Below are positions 51,410 through 60,016 of a stretch of 64,000 nucleotides of DNA, in pieces. The stretch spans positions 17,149 through 81,148 of the forward strand of contig DAIEHI010000104.1 in assembly GCA_027355725.1 (NCBI GenBank). Direction: 5' to 3'. Made by a program: the position numbers and the translations under genes. Each line of letters starts with the position of its first letter. Position 1 is the stretch's first letter. Under the pieces are notes generated by a model. The model did not search any database. It was not told where the DNA came from and was given only the letters and a program-made list of their open reading frames with translations. This DNA is from Acidimicrobiaceae bacterium (GTDB lineage Bacteria > Actinomycetota > Acidimicrobiia > Acidimicrobiales > RAAP-2).

Positions 51410-52606
51410 TCACTGACTAGACGTCGCGGGCGGTGTGAATCGCAGGGCGCTGAAGAACAGCGCCGAAGCGCTAAGCGCGTAAAGAGCAATGACTATCGGC
51501 ACTACGTGGGTGCCGAATCGTGACACAAGGAGGCTCACGAACCCGGGGCCGGCAGCTCCGCCGAACATCATCAAAAGGAACATCAGTGACAGGCCATCGT
51601 TGTCATTGGGTATGAGTGTGCTGTACCACAGAAGACCCATTGCGAACACCGAAGAGATGGCCAGTCCAACCAAGGGATAGGCGAGTGGTGCGAGAGTCCC
51701 CGAGAGTGCCACTAGATACAACAGGACTGCAAGTAAGAGCCCACCAATAATCAGTTTCTGGTGAGAAAAGCGTCGATGTAACGCTCCGCCTAGGAATCGC
51801 CCAATTGCGAGGCCGCTCCAAAATCCCGCTGTCACGAGGCTGCTAACCAAACTGGAGTGGCCCTCGTTGTGTAACTGCGTGGCAATCCAGCCCGCAGTGC
51901 TCGATTCAACAGCTACGTACAAGATGAGCGCTGCGGCGAAGGTGACGAGGACTGGTCGGCGTTGGTGGACCTTCGGTGGCACACTCTCGTCGGTCGTGGT
52001 CTCGCGTGTCGGTGGAGCGACGATGCCTCTCGTGAGCAGCGTCAGAAGGACGGCGATCGCGGCGATGCCCTCGAAGAGTGTGACGAAGTGTGTCGGACCG
52101 ACCACAATGATCGCCAAGGGACACAGCACCGCGCCGACCCCGAAACCGGCGTTGGCAACACTAAGTCTCAGGGCTCGGCCTTGCAAGGCTGTGCGTGAGA
52201 GGAGTGAATTGAGTCCAATGTCGAGGGCTCCGAATCCAAGACCAATAATGAACACTCCCGTAAGAAAGACTGCCCAGCGCGACATCAATGAGGAGGTTAG
52301 CGCTCCGGCAGCGATTGTCAGCATGCCCACTGTCAGAAGTGACCGACCGGAGATTCTCTTCATGACCCACCATGCAGGAGGTATTGCGAGAACGCCACCC
52401 ACGAAGTAGACGCTGAGCACCGATCCAGCACTCGCTAACGAAAGATGAAAATGTTGAGCGAAGGTCGAGAGTAACGGTCCAAAGGCGGATGATGTTGCAC
52501 CAATGAGGATGAATGCTCCGGTCGTGCTCGCCAGAGCCACAGGGTCGATGACGACCTCGCTCGAGGCTCGGACAGGATTGCTCTGCTCAGATGAGCCCAC
52601 TGGCAT
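51410..52606 (-). CDS. MFS transporter, 12 helices, unknown substrate
   Basis: The 398-residue protein has about 12 hydrophobic segments with the pattern of the FucP/YbjJ-like MFS branch: GAFILIGATSSAFGPLLSTF, then FVGGVLAIPPAWWVMKRISG and the pseudo-repeat GFWSGLAIGRFLGGALHRRF. It is likely a sugar or drug permease; no regulator or enzyme partner is adjacent. Length is normal. It starts at an ATG with a modest ribosome-binding site. Confidence 0.83.
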   Translation of the reverse strand: MPVGSSEQSNPVRASSEVVIDPVALASTTGAFILIGATSSAFGPLLSTFAQHFHLSLASAGSVLSVYFVGGVLAIPPAWWVMKRISGRSLLTVGMLTIAAGALTSSLMSRWAVFLTGVFIIGLGFGALDIGLNSLLSRTALQGRALRLSVANAGFGVGAVLCPLAIIVVGPTHFVTLFEGIAAIAVLLTLLTRGIVAPPTRETTTDESVPPKVHQRRPVLVTFAAALILYVAVESSTAGWIATQLHNEGHSSLVSSLVTAGFWSGLAIGRFLGGALHRRFSHQKLIIGGLLLAVLLYLVALSGTLAPLAYPLVGLAISSVFAMGLLWYSTLIPNDNDGLSLMFLLMMFGGAAGPGFVSLLVSRFGTHVVPIVIALYALSASALFFSALRFTPPATSSQ

Positions 52607-52876
52607 CCTTCATCATGTGACTTGAGGAGCACCTTTGGAGCCCCGTGAATACAGCGGTGTTCGACAAGTCTCCCAGTAGGTGGCAACACTGTGCAAACTA
52701 GTGGCGAAAGCTTGGATTGCTCGAACCTCACAACTGTCAATCCTCCTTCGAGAGTTGACCAGAGCCACTAGGGCCATTTCTGCTCGAGGTGCACTGGCCC
52801 CTAGGGGCATTAGCGTGTGAATGCAGGGCCGCTGCGCAGTTGGTGTGAAACCAATCGAACCGTCGAGGAGGCCAAC

Positions 52877-53512
52877 ATGAACGTCGTCGTCTTTGGAGCG
52901 TCAGGCAATATTGGCAGAGAGATAAGCCGCGAACTCGTTTCGAGGGGTCACCGGGTAACGGGCGTGACGCGTGGTGGTGAGATTCAAGATTTCGATGGAA
53001 CCGTTCAACCGGGTAACGCCACCGACCCCGATCAAGTGGCGCACATCTCTCGAAATCACGATGCGATCATCTCGGCGGTTGGACCCCGTCACGGGGTCGA
53101 TGATGGAACCACACTGTTCATTGATGTGGCGCTCGGACTCATCGGTGGCGCTCGACTGGCTCATGTCCAACGAGTGATCGTCGTTGGTGGAGCGGGAAGT
53201 CTTGAGGTGGCGCCCGGTGTTCGCCTCGTGGATACACCAGAGTTCCCTGAGGCGTGGAAGCAGGATGCATTGGCGCAAGCTACTTCATTGGAGATGTATC
53301 GAGGCGTTGATGATCTTGAGTGGACTTACGTGAGCCCCGCAGCGATCATTGAGTCCGGCGATCGAAGTGGTCATTACCGTACTGGTCGAGACCAGCTGCT
53401 CGTCGACGAGGATGGTCAGAGCCGTATCACGTACGCGGACTTCGCGAGCGCCGTTGTCGATGAACTCGAACGAGGTACGTCGATTCGCCATCGAATGAGT
53501 GTTGCGTATTGA
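52877..53512 (+). CDS. NAD(P)-binding (NmrA/SDR-like) protein
   Basis: The 211-residue protein has the Rossmann motif VVVFGASGNIGREISREL at the N-terminus, VAHISRNHDAIISAVG and a late YVSPAAIIESGDRSGHYRTG, typical of atypical SDRs annotated as NAD(P)H-binding or SDR-a5 proteins. The start at ATG 52877 is set by GGAGG 6 nt upstream; the frame itself is open 20 codons further. These proteins may reduce a metabolite or sense redox state. No close partner is seen. Confidence 0.85.
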   Translation: MNVVVFGASGNIGREISRELVSRGHRVTGVTRGGEIQDFDGTVQPGNATDPDQVAHISRNHDAIISAVGPRHGVDDGTTLFIDVALGLIGGARLAHVQRVIVVGGAGSLEVAPGVRLVDTPEFPEAWKQDALAQATSLEMYRGVDDLEWTYVSPAAIIESGDRSGHYRTGRDQLLVDEDGQSRITYADFASAVVDELERGTSIRHRMSVAY

Positions 53513-53615
53513 GCCGTGGGTCCAGGCGACGTTACTCGCGCGAGAACGGTCCCACTAGATATCGTCGAGCTTCCGACCTAAGGTCTGGGTTGCATAGCTA
53601 CTTGGGGGGATGATT

Positions 53616-54401
53616 GTGAGCACACGTGACCACGCACCTATTGGGGCACCGTGCTGGACCGATCTGTGGACGTCTGACGTCGAGGTGAGTCGTGACTTCT
53701 ACAGCAGGCTCTTTGGTTGGGAGGCGCACGAGCCGAGCCCTGAGTTCGGCGGATATTTCATGTTCACCAACAACGAAGTGGCAGTCGCTGGTGCAATGGG
53801 CGACATGGGCGAGATGAAGGCGAACGACACTTGGAAGATCTATTTCTGCACTAATGACATCAATGCGCTGGTAAAGCGAGGTGAGAGCAAGGGCGCTCAG
53901 TTCATGGGACCGCCAATGCCCGTAGCCGATCTCGGGGTGCAGGTGGTGTTCAATGACCCATCAGGTGCGGCACTCGGTGCATGGCAACCAGAGTCTTTCC
54001 AGGGTTTTGTCGAGCTCGAAGCAAACGCCACACCGAGTTGGTTCGAACTTCACACCAACGACTTCGCTGGGGCGATCTCCTTCTACGAAGATGTCTTAGG
54101 GGTGAACACGGTGATGATGTCTGACACCGATGAATTTCGATACGCGACGATTCGTTGTGAAGGTTCCCAAATTGACAGTGCCGGGATCATGGACGCGCGA
54201 TCATTTCTAGGCGCTGATGGGGCCTCGTATTGGACAACGTACTGGGAAGTCGATGATATCGACGAGACGGTTGCGAAGCTCGTTACCAGCGGCGGATCGG
54301 TCCTCGAAGCACCAATCGACACGCCCTATGGGCGAATGTCTACGGTGGCTGACCCGCAAGGTGCGCGCTTTCGCCTGCGAACGGGACCTGGCCTTTCGTA
54401 A
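53616..54401 (+). CDS. Two-domain VOC family protein
   Basis: The 261-residue protein has two VOC domains in tandem. The first (about 10-125) begins GAPCWTDLWTSDVEVSRDFY, and the second (about 135-258) begins TPSWFELHTNDFAGAISFY and ends VADPQGARFRL. This arrangement is common in actinobacterial proteins annotated as hydroxylase-like or glyoxalase-like. I chose the GTG at 53616 because the GGGGGG tract lies just upstream; ATG 53610 is an alternative. Function unknown. Confidence 0.85.
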   Translation: MSTRDHAPIGAPCWTDLWTSDVEVSRDFYSRLFGWEAHEPSPEFGGYFMFTNNEVAVAGAMGDMGEMKANDTWKIYFCTNDINALVKRGESKGAQFMGPPMPVADLGVQVVFNDPSGAALGAWQPESFQGFVELEANATPSWFELHTNDFAGAISFYEDVLGVNTVMMSDTDEFRYATIRCEGSQIDSAGIMDARSFLGADGASYWTTYWEVDDIDETVAKLVTSGGSVLEAPIDTPYGRMSTVADPQGARFRLRTGPGLS

Positions 54402-54533
54402 CCCAAATGTAATGAGCAACGTGACCTGGTCGGCATCAGGTGGCATGCGTCTCTCGCGCTCAGATTTCTCGGGGCCTCGATCTTTTCTCGCCAGGAGAGC
54501 GTTAGGCTTTTTACGAAAGTTGAGGGGGCTTGG

Positions 54534-56696
54534 TTGAGGCGGGCGGGTTTCGCCGATGATCAAATTCTAGAAATGGTGGCCACTGAATCGATGTCGTCAG
54601 AGTTCTACTCGAGAGTTACGCGCGCGCGCATAGAGTCTGGGGCCTCGCTCTTTCCACCTATCGTCGGCAGCAATTCAGTGGGCGGGGTTCAACTGCCGCG
54701 TTTTCCCACGCGCGAGTCAAGAGGAACGACTTTTCCTTCGATCTCGGACTACGCATTCCTTTCTGACTGTGAGAACACCTGTCTCATTGCCCCTTCGGGT
54801 GCGGTTGAGTGGCTGTGTCTTCCCCTGCCTCATGATCCGAGCGTCTTTGGGTCAATTCTCGATCGAAGTGCCGGCACGTTTCGCCTCGCACCAGCAGAGA
54901 CTGCAGTGCCCGCGCATCGCCACTATGTTCCAGGGACCATGGTGCTGGCCACAACGTGGCAGACAAGTACTGGCTGGCTCGTAGTCCAAGATTTCTTAGC
55001 CATCGGACCTTGGTCGTTGGATGATGCAAGACCGGGCCACTACTCGCGCGATAGGGGAGAGTTCGGCGCCCGTCACGCCTTAGTGCGCATGGCCACTTGT
55101 CTCTTCGGTACCGTCGACGTGGCACTTAACTGCGAACCATCGTTCGACTACGGAAGAAGCGACGCAGAGTGGTCGTATGTGGGTACCTCGCGCATGAGCG
55201 CCTCAACCAGTGCGCACAACTCGTTTGGCATGGTTTTGAGTGGCGACATGCTCCTTGACATAGTGGGACGTGGCGTTCGAGCGAACCACCGATTGTATGA
55301 AGGTGAGTCGACATTCGTAGTCCTGGACTGGAGCGACGAGCCCGTCGTGGCGCAGCGCACGGACGTCGAACGTTACTTGGGCGAGACCAGCCACTACTGG
55401 CGTCACTGGATTGGCGGGGGCACGTTTCCCGATCATCCGTGGCGAGAGTTCCTCCAACGTAGCGTTCTGACATTGAAGGGACTCACCTACACCCCGAGCG
55501 GCGCGTTGCTCGCCGCCTCGACGACCTCGCTTCCCGAGCAACTTGGAGGATCCCGTAACTGGGATTACCGCTACACCTGGCTTCGCGATACCGCGTTCGC
55601 CCTGCGAGCGTTGCACTCACTCGGTTTTGATGCCGAGGCTGAGGCTTTTATTCAGTTCCTCAGCGAGGTTCTTGAGCCACTTGATGAGCACGGCGTCGGC
55701 CTGCCGTTGCGCGACATGCAAGTCCTGTATCCCGTCGATGGCACGACCAACCAACCCGAGGTTGAACTCCACCACTTGAGCGGTTACGCCGAGAGCAAAC
55801 CGGTTCGTGCTGGTAACGCTGCATTCGATCAAACGCAATTTGACATCTATGGTGCCGTCGTTGATTGCATCTTCGAACAGACCCGCTCTGGGGACTCTCT
55901 GAGTGAGCGGTCATGGCGCATTGTGGTGCATTCCGTTGAGGCTGCATTACAGCATTGGCGCGGGCGTGATCGGGGAATATGGGAGATGCGCGGAGAGCCC
56001 CAGCACTTCACGTTCTCCAAAGTCATGTGCTGGGTGGCCGCCGACCGTGGTGCTCGATTGGCGGAGCTTCGACACGCGGACGCTGAAGCCGAGCGCTGGC
56101 GCGCGGCGGCGGAAGAGATCCACGCGGACGTATGCGAGCGCGGGGTCGGCGCGAGGGGTGTCTTCACACAGTCCTATGACTCTGAGGAACTTGACGCCTC
56201 ACTGCTCATCCTGCCGCTGCTTGGATTCTTGCCCCTTGACGATGAACGACAGCGCGCGACAGTCTTTGCCATTGCGGATGAATTGGCTGACGGCGCCTTT
56301 GTCTATCGGTACCGTACCGCGATGACCGACGACGGACTGGATGGCGAGAACGAACAGAGTTTTACGATTTGTTCATTCTGGCTCGTCTCGGCGCTGGTGT
56401 TGATTGGCGAGCTGGACCTCGCCAGGTCACACTGTGAGAAGCTGATCGCCGCCGCGAGCTCGTTGGGCCTCTACGCCGAGGAGATTGATCCGGTGACGAG
56501 TCGCCATTTCGGTAATTTTCCTCAGGCTCTCACCCATCTGGCACTTATCAACGCGGTGTTGCGCGTGATCACCGCCGAGGAGCGCGCGAGAGGGACGGCG
56601 GGATCACCGGGTTTGACTGAGAGCTGGTGGCACGAGGCGGCGAAGTTGGATAGCAAGCGAAGCACAGCGGATGAGGATTCCGAAGCGGTCGCGTGA
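54534..56696 (+). CDS. Glycoside hydrolase family 15 (trehalase/glucoamylase-like)
   Basis: The 720-residue protein has an N-terminal beta-sandwich region (from ISDYAFLSDCENTCLIAPSG, as in actinobacterial GH15) and a catalytic (alpha/alpha)6 domain with NWDYRYTWLRDTAFALRAL, a GIWEMRGEPQHFTFSKVMCW segment carrying a catalytic glutamate, and GENEQSFTICSFWL with the second. In mycobacteria a GH15 protein is a trehalase, and OtsA follows here, so trehalose hydrolysis is a fair inference. The TTG at 54534 is an uncertain start; ATGs at 54573 and 54591 are in frame. Confidence 0.87.
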   Translation: MRRAGFADDQILEMVATESMSSEFYSRVTRARIESGASLFPPIVGSNSVGGVQLPRFPTRESRGTTFPSISDYAFLSDCENTCLIAPSGAVEWLCLPLPHDPSVFGSILDRSAGTFRLAPAETAVPAHRHYVPGTMVLATTWQTSTGWLVVQDFLAIGPWSLDDARPGHYSRDRGEFGARHALVRMATCLFGTVDVALNCEPSFDYGRSDAEWSYVGTSRMSASTSAHNSFGMVLSGDMLLDIVGRGVRANHRLYEGESTFVVLDWSDEPVVAQRTDVERYLGETSHYWRHWIGGGTFPDHPWREFLQRSVLTLKGLTYTPSGALLAASTTSLPEQLGGSRNWDYRYTWLRDTAFALRALHSLGFDAEAEAFIQFLSEVLEPLDEHGVGLPLRDMQVLYPVDGTTNQPEVELHHLSGYAESKPVRAGNAAFDQTQFDIYGAVVDCIFEQTRSGDSLSERSWRIVVHSVEAALQHWRGRDRGIWEMRGEPQHFTFSKVMCWVAADRGARLAELRHADAEAERWRAAAEEIHADVCERGVGARGVFTQSYDSEELDASLLILPLLGFLPLDDERQRATVFAIADELADGAFVYRYRTAMTDDGLDGENEQSFTICSFWLVSALVLIGELDLARSHCEKLIAAASSLGLYAEEIDPVTSRHFGNFPQALTHLALINAVLRVITAEERARGTAGSPGLTESWWHEAAKLDSKRSTADEDSEAVA

Positions 56697-56942
56697 GGGC
56701 ACCGGTCGCGAAGTCTTTGCTTGAGATTTCAAACGGTGCTCACGAGAGGTCTTCGCTTTTATAGTGCTGGCTGCGAGTTGCCTGTGAGAATCATGAGAAT
56801 TACGAACCGATCAGGTATTTTGTCATAATTTTCCCGCCCCGGGCGACGCCGTGGAACCGTATGCTTACCGGGGGTGGGCAACATGACGCGGGTACGCAAT
56901 CACGATATTGATCCTGCCACCAATGGACCGGGAGGGGCTTCG

Positions 56943-58337
56943 ATGAAGCATCCGCTCGCCGAATTGGTGGTACTCGCTAATCGGCTGCCAGTGCGGTATT
57001 TATCAACTGGCGAGGTTGGCGAATGGCTTCCGAGTCCTGGGGGTTTGGCTTCGGCGTTGACGGCAGTGCTCGTGAAGAACAACGGGCTATGGATTGGCTG
57101 GTCCGGTTCGTCGGACCACGTAGAGACGCCACCGATGTACGACGGTATCCAACTCAAGTCGGTCGAGATCAGTGAAGAGGAATACGCTCAGTACTACCTT
57201 GGCTTTTCAAACGCCACACTGTGGCCGCTCTACCATGACGCGATTCGCTACCCCGAGTTTCACCGCACGTGGTGGCAGGCCTATCAGGCTGTGAACGAAC
57301 GATTCGCGAGAGCGGCAGCGGAATCGGTGGCGCCGGGTGGCACAGTTTGGATCCAGGACTACCAGCTTCAATTGGTGCCACGTTTGTTGAGGCGACTTCG
57401 ACCCGACGTGCGCATTGGCTTCTTCTTGCACATTCCTTTCCCTTCAGCCGAGCTCTTCATGCAACTCCCTTGGCGTCGTCAGATTCTCGAAGGTCTGCTC
57501 GGAGCGGACCTCATTGGTTTTCAGGTGCACTCGGATGCGACCAACTTTGCACGAATCGCTCGTCGCCTCACGAGCGCCGATGGAACATCGACCAACTTGA
57601 GTTTTGAAGGTCGGGTCGTACGGCTGGGCGCGTATCCGATATCGGTCGATTGCGCACAGATCAGTGAGATCGTCGCTAGTCCAGCGATTCGAGCTCGTGC
57701 GACTGAGATTCGACTCGAACTCGGCAATCCAACAACTGTCCTGCTGGGCGTGGACCGACTTGACTACACCAAGGGCATTGGACAGCGCATCCGGGCAGTG
57801 TCTGAACTCTACGCCGATGGTTTCTTGGTGCCGGGTGAGCACGTGATGGTGCAGATTGCTGTGCCGAGTAGAGAATCAGACGCGCACTACGAGGACGAGC
57901 GACGCTCCCTTGAGCAGCTGGTCAGTGGCGCCAATGGCGATCAGGGCCACGTGGGAAGTCCTGTCATCCACTACATCCATCAGAATCTCCCTTTCGAGGA
58001 GTTGGTGGCGCTCTATCTAGCGGCGGACGTGATGCTCGTCACCCCATTTCGTGACGGTATGAACTTGGTGGCGAAGGAGTACGTGATGTGTCGTGCGGAC
58101 ATGACGGGCCGCTTGGTGCTGAGTGAATTCGCTGGTGCCGCCGCCGAACTTCGAGGTGCCTTCATAGTCAATCCCCACGACCTAGACGGTCTGAAGGAGG
58201 CGATTTGCAGTGCGATGGGCGCGAGTGCGAAGGAAGCGAAGACGCGCATGGCGCGCATGCGCCGTCACACCCTTCGCCGCACGGTCTACGACTGGGCGGA
58301 TTCGTTTCTCGATGCGCTGAGCGAAGGCGAGCGGTGA
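56943..58337 (+). CDS. otsA: Trehalose-6-phosphate synthase OtsA
   Basis: The 464-residue GT20 enzyme makes trehalose 6-phosphate from UDP- or ADP-glucose and glucose 6-phosphate. Motifs: VVLANRLPVRY, WIGWSG, IQDYQLQLVPRLLR, GFFLHIPFPSAELF, GVDRLDYTKGI, and FRDGMNLVAKEYV. I chose ATG 56943 because GGGAGGGG lies 6 nt upstream and it puts the ANRLPV motif where the family has it; in-frame starts at 56874 and 56883 would add about 20 residues. No OtsB phosphatase gene is adjacent; a HAD-type gene faces it. Confidence 0.95.
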   Translation: MKHPLAELVVLANRLPVRYLSTGEVGEWLPSPGGLASALTAVLVKNNGLWIGWSGSSDHVETPPMYDGIQLKSVEISEEEYAQYYLGFSNATLWPLYHDAIRYPEFHRTWWQAYQAVNERFARAAAESVAPGGTVWIQDYQLQLVPRLLRRLRPDVRIGFFLHIPFPSAELFMQLPWRRQILEGLLGADLIGFQVHSDATNFARIARRLTSADGTSTNLSFEGRVVRLGAYPISVDCAQISEIVASPAIRARATEIRLELGNPTTVLLGVDRLDYTKGIGQRIRAVSELYADGFLVPGEHVMVQIAVPSRESDAHYEDERRSLEQLVSGANGDQGHVGSPVIHYIHQNLPFEELVALYLAADVMLVTPFRDGMNLVAKEYVMCRADMTGRLVLSEFAGAAAELRGAFIVNPHDLDGLKEAICSAMGASAKEAKTRMARMRRHTLRRTVYDWADSFLDALSEGER

Positions 58338-58375
58338 CACCATGACCACAGTGATTTGACTGTCGCCAGTTGGTC

Positions 58376-59155
58376 TTAGATTTCGCCTGTCAGATCAGCG
58401 ACTGAGTCAACAATTCGTGAAGGACGAAATGGCAGATTGCGTATCTCGTGTTCTTCGGTGACGCCGGAGAGTACGAGAATTGTCGACAGCCCCGCTTCAA
58501 CGCCCGCGAGGATGTCAGTCTCCATGCGATCCCCGACCATAACTGCGGACTTGGAATGACCATCGATGATGTTGAGCGCCTCACGGATCATGATCGGATT
58601 GGGTTTTCCAAGAAAGTAGGGCTGCACGCCCGTGGCGCTCTCGATCAATCGGGCCATGGCGCCACAACCCGGCAGGGATCCCTTCGCTCCGGGTCCCGTT
58701 GGCTCGGGATTGGTCGCAACGAAGCGACTGCCGCGTTCGATGAGTCCAATGGCGGTGGAGAAGTCCTCGAACGAATAGTCCTGGGTCTCGCCGAGGACTA
58801 CGTAGTGCACGGCCTCATCGGATTCGCGGTAACCAACTTGGGCCAGCGCCTCGTGCACTCCAGCTTCACCAATCACGAACGCGCTCCCGTTCGGGTGCTG
58901 GGACTGGACGAAGCGGGCGGTAGCCATGGCCGAGGTCCAGATTTCACTCGCTGCTACTTCTAGACCCATCGCCGAAAGTCGTTCGGATTGACCTTCGGGG
59001 GTGAGAAAAGAATTGTTGGTGAGCACGAGGAAGCGTCGATTGGTGGCTCGAAGTCGTGCGAGGAAGTCATCAGCGCCCGCGACCATGTGGCCATCGCTGA
59101 TGAGAACGCCGTCCATATCGCAGAGCCAACTCTGCGCAAGGTCGCTGGCATGCAT
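58376..59155 (-). CDS. HAD-IIA family phosphatase (NagD-like), paralogue 2
   Basis: The 259-residue protein has motif I WLCDMDGVLI, FLVLTNNSFLTP, ATNPEPTGP, GKPNPIMIREAL and MVGDRMETDI, with a C2 cap. It is closely similar to the protein at 30952-31788. Its gene is convergent with otsA, 38 bp apart. It is not of the OtsB (HAD-IIB, Cof-like) type, so the location alone does not make it the trehalose-6-phosphate phosphatase, but the possibility is testable. Confidence 0.88.
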   Translation of the reverse strand: MHASDLAQSWLCDMDGVLISDGHMVAGADDFLARLRATNRRFLVLTNNSFLTPEGQSERLSAMGLEVAASEIWTSAMATARFVQSQHPNGSAFVIGEAGVHEALAQVGYRESDEAVHYVVLGETQDYSFEDFSTAIGLIERGSRFVATNPEPTGPGAKGSLPGCGAMARLIESATGVQPYFLGKPNPIMIREALNIIDGHSKSAVMVGDRMETDILAGVEAGLSTILVLSGVTEEHEIRNLPFRPSRIVDSVADLTGEI

Positions 59156-59328
59156 CTAACCATTATGAGACCGATGAGTCCCTTGGGGCGAATTCGAGGG
59201 TGATCGTCGAACCACATTGAGTTGCCGAGTCGCGTCCTCAAAGGTGCACGTTGGTACGAGCTCTTCGAAAACGGACCGTTGATGAGAAGTCGGGTGACTT
59301 CCGAAGTTACCTGCATATTGTGCGAAAT

Positions 59329-59341
59329 TGCATGACATGCA
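59329..59341. promoter_or_regulatory. Palindromic operator candidate upstream of the TetR gene
   Basis: TGCATGACATGCA is a perfect 13-nt palindrome centred on one base, 21 bp upstream of the TetR start codon. The position fits autoregulation of the regulator and its exporter genes. Confidence 0.55.
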
Positions 59342-59362
59342 TAGAGATGCCATACTGGCGCT

Positions 59363-60016
59363 ATGGCCACATCGCAAGTCGGGCGCCGCGAGCGAAAGAA
59401 GTCTGAGACGCATCAGTCAATTCGAGTAGCGGCCCTTCGCCTGTGCGCTGAACGCGAACTGAGCGAGGTCACGGTCGAGGAGATAGCCGACGCGGCGGAT
59501 GTTGCGGTGCGCACGTTTTACGCGCACTACCCATCCAAAGAGGACGCCATTGTTGGTTTCGACGCGTCGCGAGTTGAGCAACTCCGGCTCGCACTTCTCG
59601 AGCGACCGATTGACGAGGCGCCGCTCGAGTCACTTCGAGTTGTGCTCGAAGGTTTTCACGTCGAGTCTCGTGACGAATGGTCGCTTCGCATGCGAGTGCT
59701 CAAGAAGCATCCGGTGCTGGTGCCTCGGATGTTCGCGTCCTTCGCGGTGTTCGAGCGAGCGATGATTGAGGCGGTGGCCGTGCGAACCAACACCAATGCG
59801 TTCAGTGACCTTTATCCCGCATTGGTGACGGCGGTGGCGACGGCAGCGTTTCGTGCCTCCATCGGCGTCTGGCGAGCGAACAGCGATCAACGATCGTTCA
59901 ACGAGATATTCGAAGACGCCTTCAGACAAATAGGTGGGGGGCTCGTCACGCCCTTAAGGTCCGATGACAAGTCAAGTGACCCTCGATCAGGGCGTACTAA
60001 TTCGAAGGAGTCCTAG
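59363..60016 (+). CDS. TetR-family transcriptional regulator
   Basis: The 217-residue protein has a TetR helix-turn-helix: TVEEIADAADVAVRTFYAHY at residues 36-55, then the PSKEDAI start of the ligand domain. The larger C-terminal domain is variable as usual, with SVRD-type helices and a Ser/Arg tail. Its stop codon TAG directly precedes the first exporter start, so it heads the operon and probably controls it through the palindrome upstream. The ligand is unknown. Confidence 0.9.
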   Translation: MATSQVGRRERKKSETHQSIRVAALRLCAERELSEVTVEEIADAADVAVRTFYAHYPSKEDAIVGFDASRVEQLRLALLERPIDEAPLESLRVVLEGFHVESRDEWSLRMRVLKKHPVLVPRMFASFAVFERAMIEAVAVRTNTNAFSDLYPALVTAVATAAFRASIGVWRANSDQRSFNEIFEDAFRQIGGGLVTPLRSDDKSSDPRSGRTNSKES

